Counted from the first letter of the stretch, positions 1-8,051 are shown. The stretch is 9,156 nucleotides of DNA from Ramlibacter sp. (GCA_023701085.1 JAMPXR010000075.1:1-9156), one strand, 5' to 3'. The notes: a model not told the origin generated them from the letters alone. Numbers and translations are program-made.

Positions 1-1
1 C

Positions 2-475
2 ATGCCCCAGATCCAATTGACCATCGCCGAGCGCAAGGCGCATCGGGCCCAGGCCCACCATCTAGCCCCTGTCGTCATGATCGGCCATGAGGGGCTCACC
101 GCCGCCGTCAAGAAGGAAACCGACGCCGCCCTCAAGGCCCATGGGCTGATCAAGATCCGCGTGCTCGGCGACGACCGCGCCCAGCGCGAAGCCATGTTCC
201 AGGAGCTGGCCGACCAGCTCGACGCCGCCCCGATCCAGCACATCGGCAAGCTGCTGGTCCTGTGGCGGCCGCAGCCTCCCAAGGACCGTGCGCCGGACGA
301 GGACCGCATGCCCGGTCCGCGCGACTTCAAGGTGCTCAAGTACAGCAAGCGCGGCGGGCAGCGCCCCGAGGTGAGGACCCTGCGTGTGCTGGGCAACCAG
401 CGCCTGACGCCGGGGGGCCAGGTCAAGCGGGCCAAACCGAAGCAGAAGTCGGTCAAGAAGGGCCGGCAGGGCTGA
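2..475 (+). CDS. yhbY: YhbY-family CRM-domain RNA-binding protein
   Basis: This 157-residue protein belongs to the YhbY/CRS1-YhbY (CRM) family, small RNA-binding proteins that associate with the pre-50S ribosomal subunit. The CRM fold covers about residues 1-97. It shows the KH-like GxxG loop (GHEG, 28-31) after the VVMIG strand, the IKIRVLG strand (50-56) and the closing IGKLLVLWRP strand (81-90). Residues 98-157 form a charged, mainly basic tail ending in a Lys/Arg-rich stretch. The tail is absent from the roughly 97-residue E. coli protein, but I recall similar extensions in betaproteobacteria. The ATG at position 2 fits the family's usual N-terminus; its ribosome binding site lies outside the window. 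It runs convergently to the operon on the other strand, with 76 bp between stop codons. Identification is by motif and overall resemblance. Confidence 0.93.
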   Translation: MPQIQLTIAERKAHRAQAHHLAPVVMIGHEGLTAAVKKETDAALKAHGLIKIRVLGDDRAQREAMFQELADQLDAAPIQHIGKLLVLWRPQPPKDRAPDEDRMPGPRDFKVLKYSKRGGQRPEVRTLRVLGNQRLTPGGQVKRAKPKQKSVKKGRQG

Positions 476-531
476 AGCCAGGGATCCGAGACGCCTTCGC
501 CGCCCATTCCGGAGCCGCGCGCGGAGCATCC

Positions 532-550
532 GAGGCGTTACCCCCGCCTC
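532..550. other. short inverted repeat between convergent genes
   Basis: GAGGCG (532-537) and CGCCTC (545-550) can form a 6-bp stem with a 7-nt loop, in the 76-bp gap between the convergent yhbY and DUF3237 stop codons. The position suits a shared terminator. Neither strand has a T-run after the stem, so it does not meet the intrinsic terminator pattern. No better candidate is visible in the gap; the nearby CCGCGCGCGG (515-524) is a palindrome without a loop. Confidence 0.25.
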
Positions 551-551
551 T

Positions 552-1022
552 TCACTCCACGAGGAAGCATGCGATCGCCACCTCCTCGGGCCGGCGGATG
601 CCACTGCCGACAAACAGGCGCTCATTGATCCACGACAGGGAACGAGCGGAGGTCTCGAAGCTCGGCACGCAGCGAAAATACACCGACGCTTGCTCGACGG
701 ACTCGCCCCTCAGCAGCCTGCGAGTGTTTTCCGGGGAGGCCACTCGTATCGCGCGGTTGACGACATAGATCAGTTCGCCGGCCTCGGTCTCGAGCACGTA
801 GCGCGCGTCCAGCCGAGCCATGGTGGGTGACACGATGGCCTGGAAATCGGCGCCGCCGGACAGCACGCGGGCGGTCCAACCCGTGCCGCGGACTTCACCG
901 CCGACGATCGGGATGACGCGCCGGTTGCCGGCGAGCGTGCTGCCGATCTCGTGCGCCGGGCCGACGCGCACCAGGAGCTCGGCGAAGAACTGAAGGCCCG
1001 GCGCAGAGATGGTCGTCGTCAT
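552..1022 (-). CDS. DUF3237 domain-containing protein
   Basis: This 156-residue protein resembles the DUF3237 family (Pfam PF11578) along its whole length. Recognisable elements are the N-terminal APGLQFFAEL strand (7-16), VGP with an acidic residue nearby (20-25), the RRVIPIVGGEV segment (34-44), the GGAD motif (56-59), LDARYVLET (71-79), the LIYVVNR segment (84-90), YFR (115-117) and the late WINERLFVG strand (131-139). The family's biochemical role is not established. There is no signal peptide or membrane segment, so it should be cytoplasmic. It is the last gene of the transporter/hydrolase operon, 19 nt after the ATPase stop. An alternative ATG at 1058 would overlap the ATPase end by 17 nt and has a weak GGGA upstream. 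I prefer 1022 because the protein then begins like other family members, but it lacks a clear Shine-Dalgarno. Family call good; start uncertain. Confidence 0.82.
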   Translation of the reverse strand: MTTTISAPGLQFFAELLVRVGPAHEIGSTLAGNRRVIPIVGGEVRGTGWTARVLSGGADFQAIVSPTMARLDARYVLETEAGELIYVVNRAIRVASPENTRRLLRGESVEQASVYFRCVPSFETSARSLSWINERLFVGSGIRRPEEVAIACFLVE

Positions 1023-1041
1023 GGCAAGCGAAGCGCGCGCC

Positions 1042-2715
1042 TCATCGTATATCCGCATTCAGCAATCCCGCGTGCTCGCCGCCAAGACGTTCGGGCAACT
1101 GCGGCACCGGCTTGGTCCACCCTTTTCCGGGAATGGCTTCGATCAGCTGCCGCGTGTACGGGTGTTCGGGACGAAGAAAGATATCCGAAGCATGGCCGAT
1201 CTCGACAATTTCCCCGTGCCGCATCACGGCTATGCGGTCGCAGATCTGCGCCGCCACGCGCAGGTCGTGGGTGATGAACAGCATCGAAAGCTCAAGCCGC
1301 CGCCGAATCTGCGCGAGCAACTCGAGGATCTGCGCCTGAATCGACACGTCCAGCGCCGAGACCGCCTCGTCCGCGACCAGCAGCTTCGGCTCCAGCGCGA
1401 GCGCCCGGGCGATCCCGATCCGCTGCCTCTGGCCACCTGAAAATTGGTGCGGGTAGCGATCGGCGGCGCCCGCATCGAGTCCCACCAGTTCGAGCAGCTC
1501 GCGCGCACGTCGATTGGCATCCGCGGGTGGGACGCCGAAGGCGATCGGCCCTTGCGCGATCGCGTCGCCGACGCGATGGCGGGGATTGAGCGAGGCATAC
1601 GGATCCTGGAACACCATCTGGATGTCCTTGCGATGCCGCCGCGCCTCCCGCGCTCGCAGTCCGAGCAGTTCCCCCTCATTCAGTCGCAGGCTGCCGGCAT
1701 CCGGCGCGTGGAGGCCAACCACGGTGCGTCCGAGAGTGGACTTGCCGGAGCCCGATTCGCCGACAATCCCCACCGTCTCACCGGCGTGCAACGTCAGCGT
1801 CACCTCGTGCAGCGCCCTGACCGGGCGCTTGCCGTGCCCCGCATAGACCTTACTCAGCGCGGCCGCCCGCAGCAGCACCCGACCGAACTGGCCCGGCGAT
1901 TTCTCGGCCGGCAGGTGCGGCACGGCAGCCAGCAGGCTGCGCGTGTAGGGATGCTGCGGCGATTGCAGCAGTTCCTGCGCCGCTGCCTGCTCGACAACAT
2001 CGCCATGGCGCATCACGACGATGCGGTCGGCCAGTTCCGCCACCACGCCGAAGTCATGTGTGATGAACAGCACCCCGATGCCCAGGCGCCGCTGCAGGTC
2101 GCGGATGAGGTGCAGGATCTGCGCCTGCGTGGTTACGTCCAGCGCGGTTGTGGGTTCGTCGGCGATTAACAGGTCCGGCTCCAGTGCGAGCGCCATGGCG
2201 ATCATGATCCGTTGCCGCTGGCCCCCGGAGAGCTCGAAGGGATAGGCACGCACAAGTTGTTCCGGGTTCGGCAGCAGCACGGCCCGGAACAACTCGAGAA
2301 CGCGAGCGCGGCGCTCGCCGGCGGACATGCGGGTGTGCAGTTCCAGCACTTCTTCCACCTGTGCGCCGACGCGCATGATCGGGTTCAGCGCCGTCATGGG
2401 CTCCTGGAAGATCATCGCCATTCGCGTGCCGCGCAGCCGGCGATGCGCGTCCGGCGAAAGCCGCACGACATCCTGGCCTTGGAAGAGAATCCGGCCGCCC
2501 GTCACCCGCACCTGGCCGACGGGCAGCAGTCCCATCACGGCGTGTGCCGTGATGGACTTGCCTGAGCCGGATTCCCCGACCACGCAAACGACCTCGTTCG
2601 CACGGACTTCGAAACTGACCCCGTGCACCGCATGCCTGCGCGCGCCGCCGATGATCTCCACGGTAAGGTCCTGCAACTGAAGCAGCGGGGCCTGCTGGTC
2701 CTGGTTCGCCATCAT
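1042..2715 (-). CDS. Dipeptide/oligopeptide ABC transporter ATP-binding protein, DppD-DppF fusion
   Basis: This 557-residue protein carries two complete ATPase domains in one chain. It is the energy module of a peptide-type (Dpp/Opp) importer and acts on the cytoplasmic face of the membrane. Domain 1: Walker A GESGSGKS (47-54), Q-loop Q104, signature LSGGQ (162-166), Walker B D186-E187, H-loop H220, then the oligopeptide-family HPYT motif (255-258). Domain 2: Walker A GESGSGKS (319-326), Q370, signature FSGGQ (425-429), D449-E450, H483, and a second HPYT (518-521). Both catalytic sites look intact, so neither half appears degenerate. E. coli uses separate DppD and DppF; fused forms such as GsiA and YejF are known. 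The first ATG of ATGATG overlaps the permease stop by 4 nt, suggesting translational coupling. The substrate cannot be read from this subunit. Confidence 0.96.
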   Translation of the reverse strand: MMANQDQQAPLLQLQDLTVEIIGGARRHAVHGVSFEVRANEVVCVVGESGSGKSITAHAVMGLLPVGQVRVTGGRILFQGQDVVRLSPDAHRRLRGTRMAMIFQEPMTALNPIMRVGAQVEEVLELHTRMSAGERRARVLELFRAVLLPNPEQLVRAYPFELSGGQRQRIMIAMALALEPDLLIADEPTTALDVTTQAQILHLIRDLQRRLGIGVLFITHDFGVVAELADRIVVMRHGDVVEQAAAQELLQSPQHPYTRSLLAAVPHLPAEKSPGQFGRVLLRAAALSKVYAGHGKRPVRALHEVTLTLHAGETVGIVGESGSGKSTLGRTVVGLHAPDAGSLRLNEGELLGLRAREARRHRKDIQMVFQDPYASLNPRHRVGDAIAQGPIAFGVPPADANRRARELLELVGLDAGAADRYPHQFSGGQRQRIGIARALALEPKLLVADEAVSALDVSIQAQILELLAQIRRRLELSMLFITHDLRVAAQICDRIAVMRHGEIVEIGHASDIFLRPEHPYTRQLIEAIPGKGWTKPVPQLPERLGGEHAGLLNADIR

Positions 2716-3548
2716 CCGGCCTTCGCTTGCAGTTTCGGGTTCAGCGCATCATTGAGCGCTTCGCCAATGAGGCTCAGTGCGAGAACGGTGAGCGCAATGG
2801 CAATGCCGGGAAAGACGCTCATCCACCATGCCTCGCGGATCACCGAACGCGAAGCGCCGATGATGTAGCCCCAGCTCATGAGATTCGGATCCCCGAGACC
2901 CATGAAGCTCAGACCTGACTCCAGCAGGATGGCCGACGCGACCATCATGGATCCCATCACGATGACGGGCGAGAGGCTGTTCGGCAGGATCTGGCTGAAG
3001 ACGATCCGGGTGTTCGACTGTCCGGCGAGCCTCGCCGCCTGTACGAACTCGCGCGAGCGCAAGGCCATGAACTCGGCCCGCACCAGTCGAGCCAGCGCGG
3101 GCCAGGAGACGATTGCAACGGCCAGCACGATGGTCCGGATCGACGGCGTGAGGACGGCCACGAGGACCACCGCCAGCAGGAAAGTAGGGATGGTCTGGAA
3201 TATTTCCGTCACGGCCATCACGATCTGGTCGACCTTGCCGCCGCAGTAACCGGCGACGGCGCCCAGGGCTACCCCGATGACGACCGCCACTGCGGTCGAG
3301 ACCACGCCGAGCAGCAACGACACGCGTGCACCATGGACCAGGCCTGCGGCGATGTCCCGGCCCAACGTGTCGGTCCCCAGCAGCGCGCCATCCGTGCCCG
3401 GAGGCAGGAAGGGTCCATTGACCATGTCCCACGGATTCCCGGGGTACAGCAGCGGCGCGGCAAGCGCCACTGCGCACGCCACCAGCAGCACGATCAGGCC
3501 TGCGACGCCGGCCTTGTGCCGCACGTAAGCGGATACGAACGACTTCAT
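2712..3548 (-). CDS. DppC-like ABC transporter permease
   Basis: This 278-residue inner-membrane permease is of the DppC/OppC type. It has an N-terminal transmembrane helix (about 13-33), then a periplasmic stretch with the GTDTLGRD motif typical of the subfamily, then the main transmembrane domain. The EAA coupling loop that contacts the ATPase is clear: EFVQAARLAG followed by ILPN. The late FMGLGDPN segment is also typical of DppC. I chose the ATG at 3548 over an in-frame upstream start at 3575, because it gives a 4-nt ATGA overlap with the upstream permease stop, mirrors the next junction, and starts the protein right before its first helix. It should pair with the DppB-like subunit to form the pore. 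Family call secure; substrate unknown. Confidence 0.95.
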   Translation of the reverse strand: MKSFVSAYVRHKAGVAGLIVLLVACAVALAAPLLYPGNPWDMVNGPFLPPGTDGALLGTDTLGRDIAAGLVHGARVSLLLGVVSTAVAVVIGVALGAVAGYCGGKVDQIVMAVTEIFQTIPTFLLAVVLVAVLTPSIRTIVLAVAIVSWPALARLVRAEFMALRSREFVQAARLAGQSNTRIVFSQILPNSLSPVIVMGSMMVASAILLESGLSFMGLGDPNLMSWGYIIGASRSVIREAWWMSVFPGIAIALTVLALSLIGEALNDALNPKLQAKAG

Positions 3549-4522
3549 TTCAGCTCGATCCTGGGATCGACCCACGAATACATGACGTCCGTGGCAAGGT
3601 TGATCAGCACAACCATGATCGATGCGACGAAGAACACGCCAAGGAGCACGTTGTAGTCGCGCTGCATGAGCGCATCGAAGGCCAGCCGGCCGATGCCGGG
3701 CCAGGCGAAGACGGTTTCCGCCAGCACGGCTCCGCCGATCAGGCTGCCGGCCTGAAGCCCGGCGAACGTGATCACGGGCAGCAGGGCGTTGCGCAGGACA
3801 TGCCGGCGCACCACCAGCTGCTCGGGCATGCCCTTGGCGCGCGCCGTCTTGACGAAGTCCATGTGGCTCACTTCCAGCACCGAGGCCCGGGTCAGGCGCG
3901 CATAGATGGCCATGTAGAAGAGGCCCAGGGTCAGCGCAGGCAGGATCAGGTGATGGCCGATGTCGAGGGCACGCCGCCAGCCGGTGTAGCCCGAACCGAC
4001 GGTTTCATAACCGAAAGCCGGCATCCATTCGAGTTGCACGGAGAACAGCAGCACCATCATCAGGCCGAGCCAGAAGCCGGGTGTGGCGTAAAACAGCAGT
4101 GCACTGGAGCTGATGGCGGAGTCGGACCAACGTCCGACCCGCAAGGCCGCGAGCACCCCGAGCGACACCCCGGTCACCAAGGCAAACGCGAACGCCGTGA
4201 GCGTGAGCAGCAGTGTTTGCGGCAGGTGCGCCAGGATCAGCCTGGCCACCGATTCCTGTCGCAGATGCGAGAAGCCGAGGTCAAAGACGGCGACATCCTG
4301 CAGGTAGCGGCCAAGCTGCACTGCGATCGGCTGGTCCAGGCCAAACCGGGCGCGCAGTTGCGCCAGGGTCGCGGCATCCGCCCCGCCGCTCATGCCCGCC
4401 AGCATCTCCGCGGTGTCGCCGGGAGCAGCGCGCACCAGGAAGAAATTGAATATCGCGATAAGGATCACTACGCCCAGGGCCTTCAACAGGCGCTGGGCTA
4501 CGAAGCGGGCCGTCCTGCTCAC
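3545..4522 (-). CDS. DppB-like ABC transporter permease
   Basis: This 325-residue inner-membrane permease is of the DppB/OppB type. It begins with a hydrophobic helix (about 14-31) followed by the VRAAPGD motif diagnostic of the subfamily. A periplasmic region contains LRARFGLDQP, and several hydrophobic segments follow. The EAA loop is DFVKTARAKG leading to HVLRNALLPV, and the late VFAWPGIGRL segment is typical. The start is GTG at 4522, with a good Shine-Dalgarno (CTGGAG, complement of 4528-4533) 5 nt away. It lies 18 nt after the binding-protein stop and overlaps the next permease by 4 nt. The order binding protein, B, C, ATPase is the usual one for peptide importers. High confidence in family. 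Confidence 0.95.
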   Translation of the reverse strand: MSRTARFVAQRLLKALGVVILIAIFNFFLVRAAPGDTAEMLAGMSGGADAATLAQLRARFGLDQPIAVQLGRYLQDVAVFDLGFSHLRQESVARLILAHLPQTLLLTLTAFAFALVTGVSLGVLAALRVGRWSDSAISSSALLFYATPGFWLGLMMVLLFSVQLEWMPAFGYETVGSGYTGWRRALDIGHHLILPALTLGLFYMAIYARLTRASVLEVSHMDFVKTARAKGMPEQLVVRRHVLRNALLPVITFAGLQAGSLIGGAVLAETVFAWPGIGRLAFDALMQRDYNVLLGVFFVASIMVVLINLATDVMYSWVDPRIELK

Positions 4523-4540
4523 GCTTGCTCCAGCCTTGGC

Positions 4541-6127
4541 CTACTTGGACAGCCACGCTTCGGAGTACGAGCCTGCCACACCCAAACCGGTGGTGATGGC
4601 GTCGTTCGCGCGCTTGTGCAGGAAAGTGCTGCCGAGCTGATCCATGATCCAGAGGACGGGTACGTCCTCGACGACCTTCCTCTGGATGGCGGCATACAGC
4701 GCGCTGCGCTCGGCGTCCGGCGCCTGTGCTGCCTGCTGGAACAGCTTGTCGACGTCTTCGTTGCGGTACTGCGCGGTGTTGCTGAACATCAGCCCCTTCC
4801 TGATGTTCGTCCCCAGATAGGTGCGCGCGACGCCGATTGCCGGGTCGCCATACTGGAAGACGCCGTTGCCAGCCATCTGGTAATCACCCGCCCCCACCCG
4901 CTTGACCCATGTGCCGACGTCGGTCGACTCGATGTTCACCACGATGCCGACCTTGGCCAGCGAGAGCTTGAGGTATTCAGCCATGCGGCGGTGCACCTCG
5001 CCGTAGGGCAGCGGAATGTAACTGACGGTTGCGCGGACGCCCTTGGCATCGGCTTTGAGTCCCATCTCGTCGAGCAGCGCGACCGCCTTCTTCAGGTCGG
5101 GGGCGTACCGTTGCACGTCTGGACTGTAGAACCGCGTCTTGTGGTGAATCGGACCGGTGGAGACGAGGCCCTGGCCGAAGAAGATCTTCTCCACCATGAA
5201 CTTGCGGTCCAGCGCATACATCATCGCCTGGCGGAAGCGCCTGTCGTTGAATGGAGCGAGCGAGTTGTTCATCTCGATCCAGATCATCGGCGCCCAGTAC
5301 TCGCCGCCCTCCTGGGTGCTCTTCAGGTTGGCATTCTTCGCAAGGCGGCCGATGTCGAAGGGCTCGATCTCCGTCGGCGCAACCTGCATGACGGTCCCTT
5401 GCTCCAGCGCCAGGCGGCGGGAGGCGGCGTCGGGGATGACACGGTACGTGATGCCGTCGAGATAGGGCAGCCCCGGACGCCAGTATTCGGTGTTGCGCAC
5501 CAGTTCGACATGTGAGCCGCGCTCCCATTTGGCGAACTTGAATGGCCCGGTGCCGACAGGCGCGTTATTGCGGGGATTGGTCGCCAATTCGGTGCCTTCG
5601 AACAGGTGTTTGGGCAGAATCGCGCCCCCGCCGATGTCGAAGGCGTACAGGAAGGCCGAATACGGCGACTTCAGCCTGAAGACGACCGTGCCGGTGTCGG
5701 GTGCACGCAGTTCTGCGACGTTTTCCATCAGGCCGCGTGTGCGCGGACTGTTCGCCAGGATCTCCTTGTAGGTAAACAGCACATCCGCGCTGGTGAAGGG
5801 CTTGCCGTCGTGCCACTTGACACCCTGCTGAAGGTTGAAGGTGTAGGTGAGACGGTCAGGCGAGACGGTCCAGGAGCGCGCGAGACCCGGAGTGGGCTCG
5901 AGCTTCTTCGAATAGACAATCAGGCTCTCATAGATCTTCGACGCCACCATCTGCGTGCCAAGAACCTGCTGCAACGCCGGGTTCAGGCTGGGCGGCTCGG
6001 GAAAGAGCGAGGCGGTCAGCACGCCGCCGGGGGTCGGTTTGCCCTGGGCATTTGCGGGAACGCCCACGGCAAGAGCCGAGGCAGCAAGAGCGATCGCGAA
6101 GACCGCCCGGCGAGACTGCGTGTACAT
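4541..6127 (-). CDS. Family-5 extracellular solute-binding protein (peptide/nickel type)
   Basis: This 528-residue periplasmic binding protein (SBP_bac_5, DppA/OppA type) captures the substrate and delivers it to the permeases. Residues 1-27 look like a signal peptide: R6-R7, a hydrophobic core, and likely cleavage at ANA-Q (27/28). No lipobox cysteine is present, so the protein is probably soluble. The mature N-terminus has PGGVLTASLFPEPPSLNP, and the family hallmarks VKWHDGKPFTSADV and NAPVGTGPF follow. The length is normal for the family. The start is supported by the best Shine-Dalgarno in the operon (AGAGGAG, 8 nt upstream), fitting the need for excess binding protein over permease. It sits 34 nt after the M20 stop. 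The ligand is not predictable by eye: di- or oligopeptide, opine, acyl amino acid and others are possible. Confidence 0.95.
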   Translation of the reverse strand: MYTQSRRAVFAIALAASALAVGVPANAQGKPTPGGVLTASLFPEPPSLNPALQQVLGTQMVASKIYESLIVYSKKLEPTPGLARSWTVSPDRLTYTFNLQQGVKWHDGKPFTSADVLFTYKEILANSPRTRGLMENVAELRAPDTGTVVFRLKSPYSAFLYAFDIGGGAILPKHLFEGTELATNPRNNAPVGTGPFKFAKWERGSHVELVRNTEYWRPGLPYLDGITYRVIPDAASRRLALEQGTVMQVAPTEIEPFDIGRLAKNANLKSTQEGGEYWAPMIWIEMNNSLAPFNDRRFRQAMMYALDRKFMVEKIFFGQGLVSTGPIHHKTRFYSPDVQRYAPDLKKAVALLDEMGLKADAKGVRATVSYIPLPYGEVHRRMAEYLKLSLAKVGIVVNIESTDVGTWVKRVGAGDYQMAGNGVFQYGDPAIGVARTYLGTNIRKGLMFSNTAQYRNEDVDKLFQQAAQAPDAERSALYAAIQRKVVEDVPVLWIMDQLGSTFLHKRANDAITTGLGVAGSYSEAWLSK

Positions 6128-6135
6128 GGATGATG

Positions 6136-6142
6136 CTCCTCT
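6136..6142 (-). promoter_or_regulatory. strong ribosome binding site of the solute-binding protein gene
   Basis: AGAGGAG on the minus strand, with 8 nt before the ATG at 6127. It is clearly better than the sites of the neighbouring operon genes, most of which lack a good Shine-Dalgarno or depend on stop/start overlaps. This suggests higher translation of the binding protein from the shared transcript. Confidence 0.75.
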
Positions 6143-6161
6143 CAGAGAAAAACGCTCAAGC

Positions 6162-7451
6162 TCATTGCATCCGATTCAGGCCGCACCAGCGGGCGATGAA
6201 CAGGGCATAGACAGCGGCAACGCGCTGCATGCTGTCCAGCGAGACCCACTCGTCGATGCCGTGGCCCGAATCGCCGACGGGGCCGTAGCAGGTCGAAGGG
6301 ATCTTTCCGTAGAGATGGAAGAACTTGACGTCGGTGGTCGCGGCCAGCGCCAGTGGCTGCGCGGCGGCCTTGTTCAGGTCCTCGTGACAGGCCATCAGCG
6401 TCTGGATCACTGGTTGGTCCATGTCGACCACCAGCCCCTCGGCCTGGAAGCCCTCGTAACGGACGCTGTAGGTGACGCTCGCGGCATTCGGGTGCCGGGC
6501 ATGGGCCGCCGCGAGGCAAGCCTCGAGTTCAATGCGCACCTCGGCGGCCGTGCGACCGGGGTAGTAGCCGATACGTACGTCGGCACGACACTGGGTTGGT
6601 ACCGATGACGTCCACTCGCCGCCGCTAAGGCGTCCTAGATTGAAGTTGATCGGATGCTCGTGCCGGCAGTACAGGGGGTGCCTGCGTTCGGGCTCGTTCC
6701 ACTGCCGCTCTAGCCCCCGCAACTGGTCCACCAGGTACTGCGTGAAGCCGATCGCGTCCACCCCGGTGTGCGCAAACGCCGCGTGCACCGGCACGCCGCG
6801 CACCTCGAGGGTGAGCCACATCACGCCCAACTGCGAGCACATCACCGTTTCGCGAGTCGGCTCCGGAATCAGCGCGGCGTCGGCCGTGTAGCCCTCGACC
6901 AGACAGGCTAGCGCGCCGTTACCGGTGCACTCCTCCTCGATGACCGATTGCAGGTAGACCCTGGCGGCCGGCTCGTAGCCCAGCGACCGCAGCGACTTCA
7001 TGGCCATCGTGTAGGCGACTATTCCGGCCTTCATGTCCATTGAGCCGCGCCCGTACAGGCGGTCACCCTCGATCCGCGGCGAGAAAGGGGGGCTGCTCCA
7101 CAGCCCTTCGAACCCGACCGGCACCACGTCAATGTGCCCGTTCAGGATAAGCGAGCGGCCGCAGGTGCCGTGGCGCGGCTCGTGAACACCCACCACATTG
7201 GTTCGGCCCGCATAGGGCAAGATCGAGGGCGAATAGGCGGAGTGCTGCCGGATCTTGTCCTCGTCGATCTCGAACCGCTCAACGCGCAGACCCATACCGG
7301 CAAAGACACCAGCCATGTAGGCCTGGGCAGATTCCTCCCGCCCGAGCAGCGAAGGATAGCTGACCAGCTCCTGCAACATGGCGACACCCGGGCCTCGTTG
7401 GGTGCCCACGGCTTGCAGGATCTGTTGTTCGATGTGCGCGACTTCCATCAT
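6162..7451 (-). CDS. M20 family metallohydrolase, ArgE/DapE-type deacylase
   Basis: This 429-residue zinc-dependent amidohydrolase belongs to peptidase family M20 (ArgE/DapE/carboxypeptidase G2 group), which cleaves N-acyl amino acids or small peptides. Metal-site motifs in order: GHIDVV (H106, D108), GRGSMDMKAG (D139), an EEE cluster at 172-174 followed by CTGNG that contains the catalytic base and a metal ligand, IPEPT (E197), and the C-terminal GDSGHGIDE (H397). A dimerisation domain is inserted at about 207-325 (RGVPVH, SSVPTQC). There is no signal peptide, so it should act in the cytoplasm on imported material. It most resembles the subgroup annotated loosely as acetylornithine deacetylase, but the setting suggests catabolism rather than arginine synthesis. 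The ATG at 7451 shares one base with the regulator's stop (TGATG); a GTG at 7454 is possible. No Shine-Dalgarno is visible, so translation may be coupled. Confidence 0.93.
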   Translation of the reverse strand: MMEVAHIEQQILQAVGTQRGPGVAMLQELVSYPSLLGREESAQAYMAGVFAGMGLRVERFEIDEDKIRQHSAYSPSILPYAGRTNVVGVHEPRHGTCGRSLILNGHIDVVPVGFEGLWSSPPFSPRIEGDRLYGRGSMDMKAGIVAYTMAMKSLRSLGYEPAARVYLQSVIEEECTGNGALACLVEGYTADAALIPEPTRETVMCSQLGVMWLTLEVRGVPVHAAFAHTGVDAIGFTQYLVDQLRGLERQWNEPERRHPLYCRHEHPINFNLGRLSGGEWTSSVPTQCRADVRIGYYPGRTAAEVRIELEACLAAAHARHPNAASVTYSVRYEGFQAEGLVVDMDQPVIQTLMACHEDLNKAAAQPLALAATTDVKFFHLYGKIPSTCYGPVGDSGHGIDEWVSLDSMQRVAAVYALFIARWCGLNRMQ

Positions 7452-8041
7452 CACAGTACTGGGTTGGGTGAAGATGGCCTGCCCGCACGGCCAGCCGGCA
7501 AGGGGGTCGGCGCCGCGGCCCGGCGTCTCGTTGCAGGCAGCGGCGTGCCCGCCTCCTGGTGCTCCCGGGCGAGCTGCTGCTCGGCGCGCGAGGTCAGCAC
7601 GTCCAACACGCGTTCGAACACCTCACGGTCGCGCGCGGGGAGCAAACCCATCATTTCCTCGGTCCCGGACACGACGTTGGCCGCCGCTTGGCGTGCAATC
7701 TTCTCGCCCTTGCGCGTGAGTACCAAGTTGACCTGGCGCGCATCGGTGCTGCCGATCTGCCTTTCTACCAAACCGATGCGCGTAAGGCGTGTGACCGCAC
7801 GGGATACGAGCGTCTTCTCCAGATAGGTCAGCTCGACCAGACGGCTCATGCTCAGACCCAGGTTGTGGTGGATCTGCAGGAGCAGGCGGACCTCGCGCAC
7901 GGACAAGCCGAAATTGCGCTGGTGCGACAGCTCGCCGAGCTCCTTGAACAGACTGCTCAGGACGTCCAGCCGCAGGGTGATGTAGCGGCCTGCGGGCTTC
8001 TCGGGTGCCTCAGGCGGCTGCGAGGTGTTTTTTACGTGCAT
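7451..8041 (-). CDS. MarR-family transcriptional regulator
   Basis: This 196-residue winged-helix DNA-binding protein is of the MarR family, dimeric regulators usually released by small ligands. The core runs from about 20 to 160: N-terminal dimerisation helix, helix-turn-helix at about 64-90 (MSRLVELTYLEKTLVSR), then the wing with the family signature D100-A-R102 and VNLVLTRKG (104-112). The last 35 or so residues are a Pro/Ala/Arg-rich tail beyond the usual 140-160 residue length. An in-frame ATG at 8068 lies inside the predicted -10 box and would be excluded from the transcript, so I chose the ATG at 8041. Neither has a clear Shine-Dalgarno. As first gene of the operon, behind a promoter flanked by an inverted repeat, it probably regulates itself and the downstream genes. 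Repression versus activation is not decided by sequence. Confidence 0.9.
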   Translation of the reverse strand: MHVKNTSQPPEAPEKPAGRYITLRLDVLSSLFKELGELSHQRNFGLSVREVRLLLQIHHNLGLSMSRLVELTYLEKTLVSRAVTRLTRIGLVERQIGSTDARQVNLVLTRKGEKIARQAAANVVSGTEEMMGLLPARDREVFERVLDVLTSRAEQQLAREHQEAGTPLPATRRRAAAPTPLPAGRAGRPSSPNPVL

Positions 8042-8051
8042 TTCACAATAG

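Noticed and set aside
515..524. CCGCGCGCGG palindrome after yhbY
   Set aside because: Has no loop and is common in GC-rich DNA; not a terminator by itself.
1444..2169. 241-codon plus-strand open frame antisense to the ATPase gene
   Set aside because: The opposite strand encodes intact ATPase motifs throughout; the antisense protein has no recognisable features.
3800..5515. 571-codon plus-strand open frame antisense to the dppB and binding-protein genes
   Set aside because: It lies opposite two clearly recognisable genes, shows no known domain, and has the composition expected of a GC-rich shadow frame.
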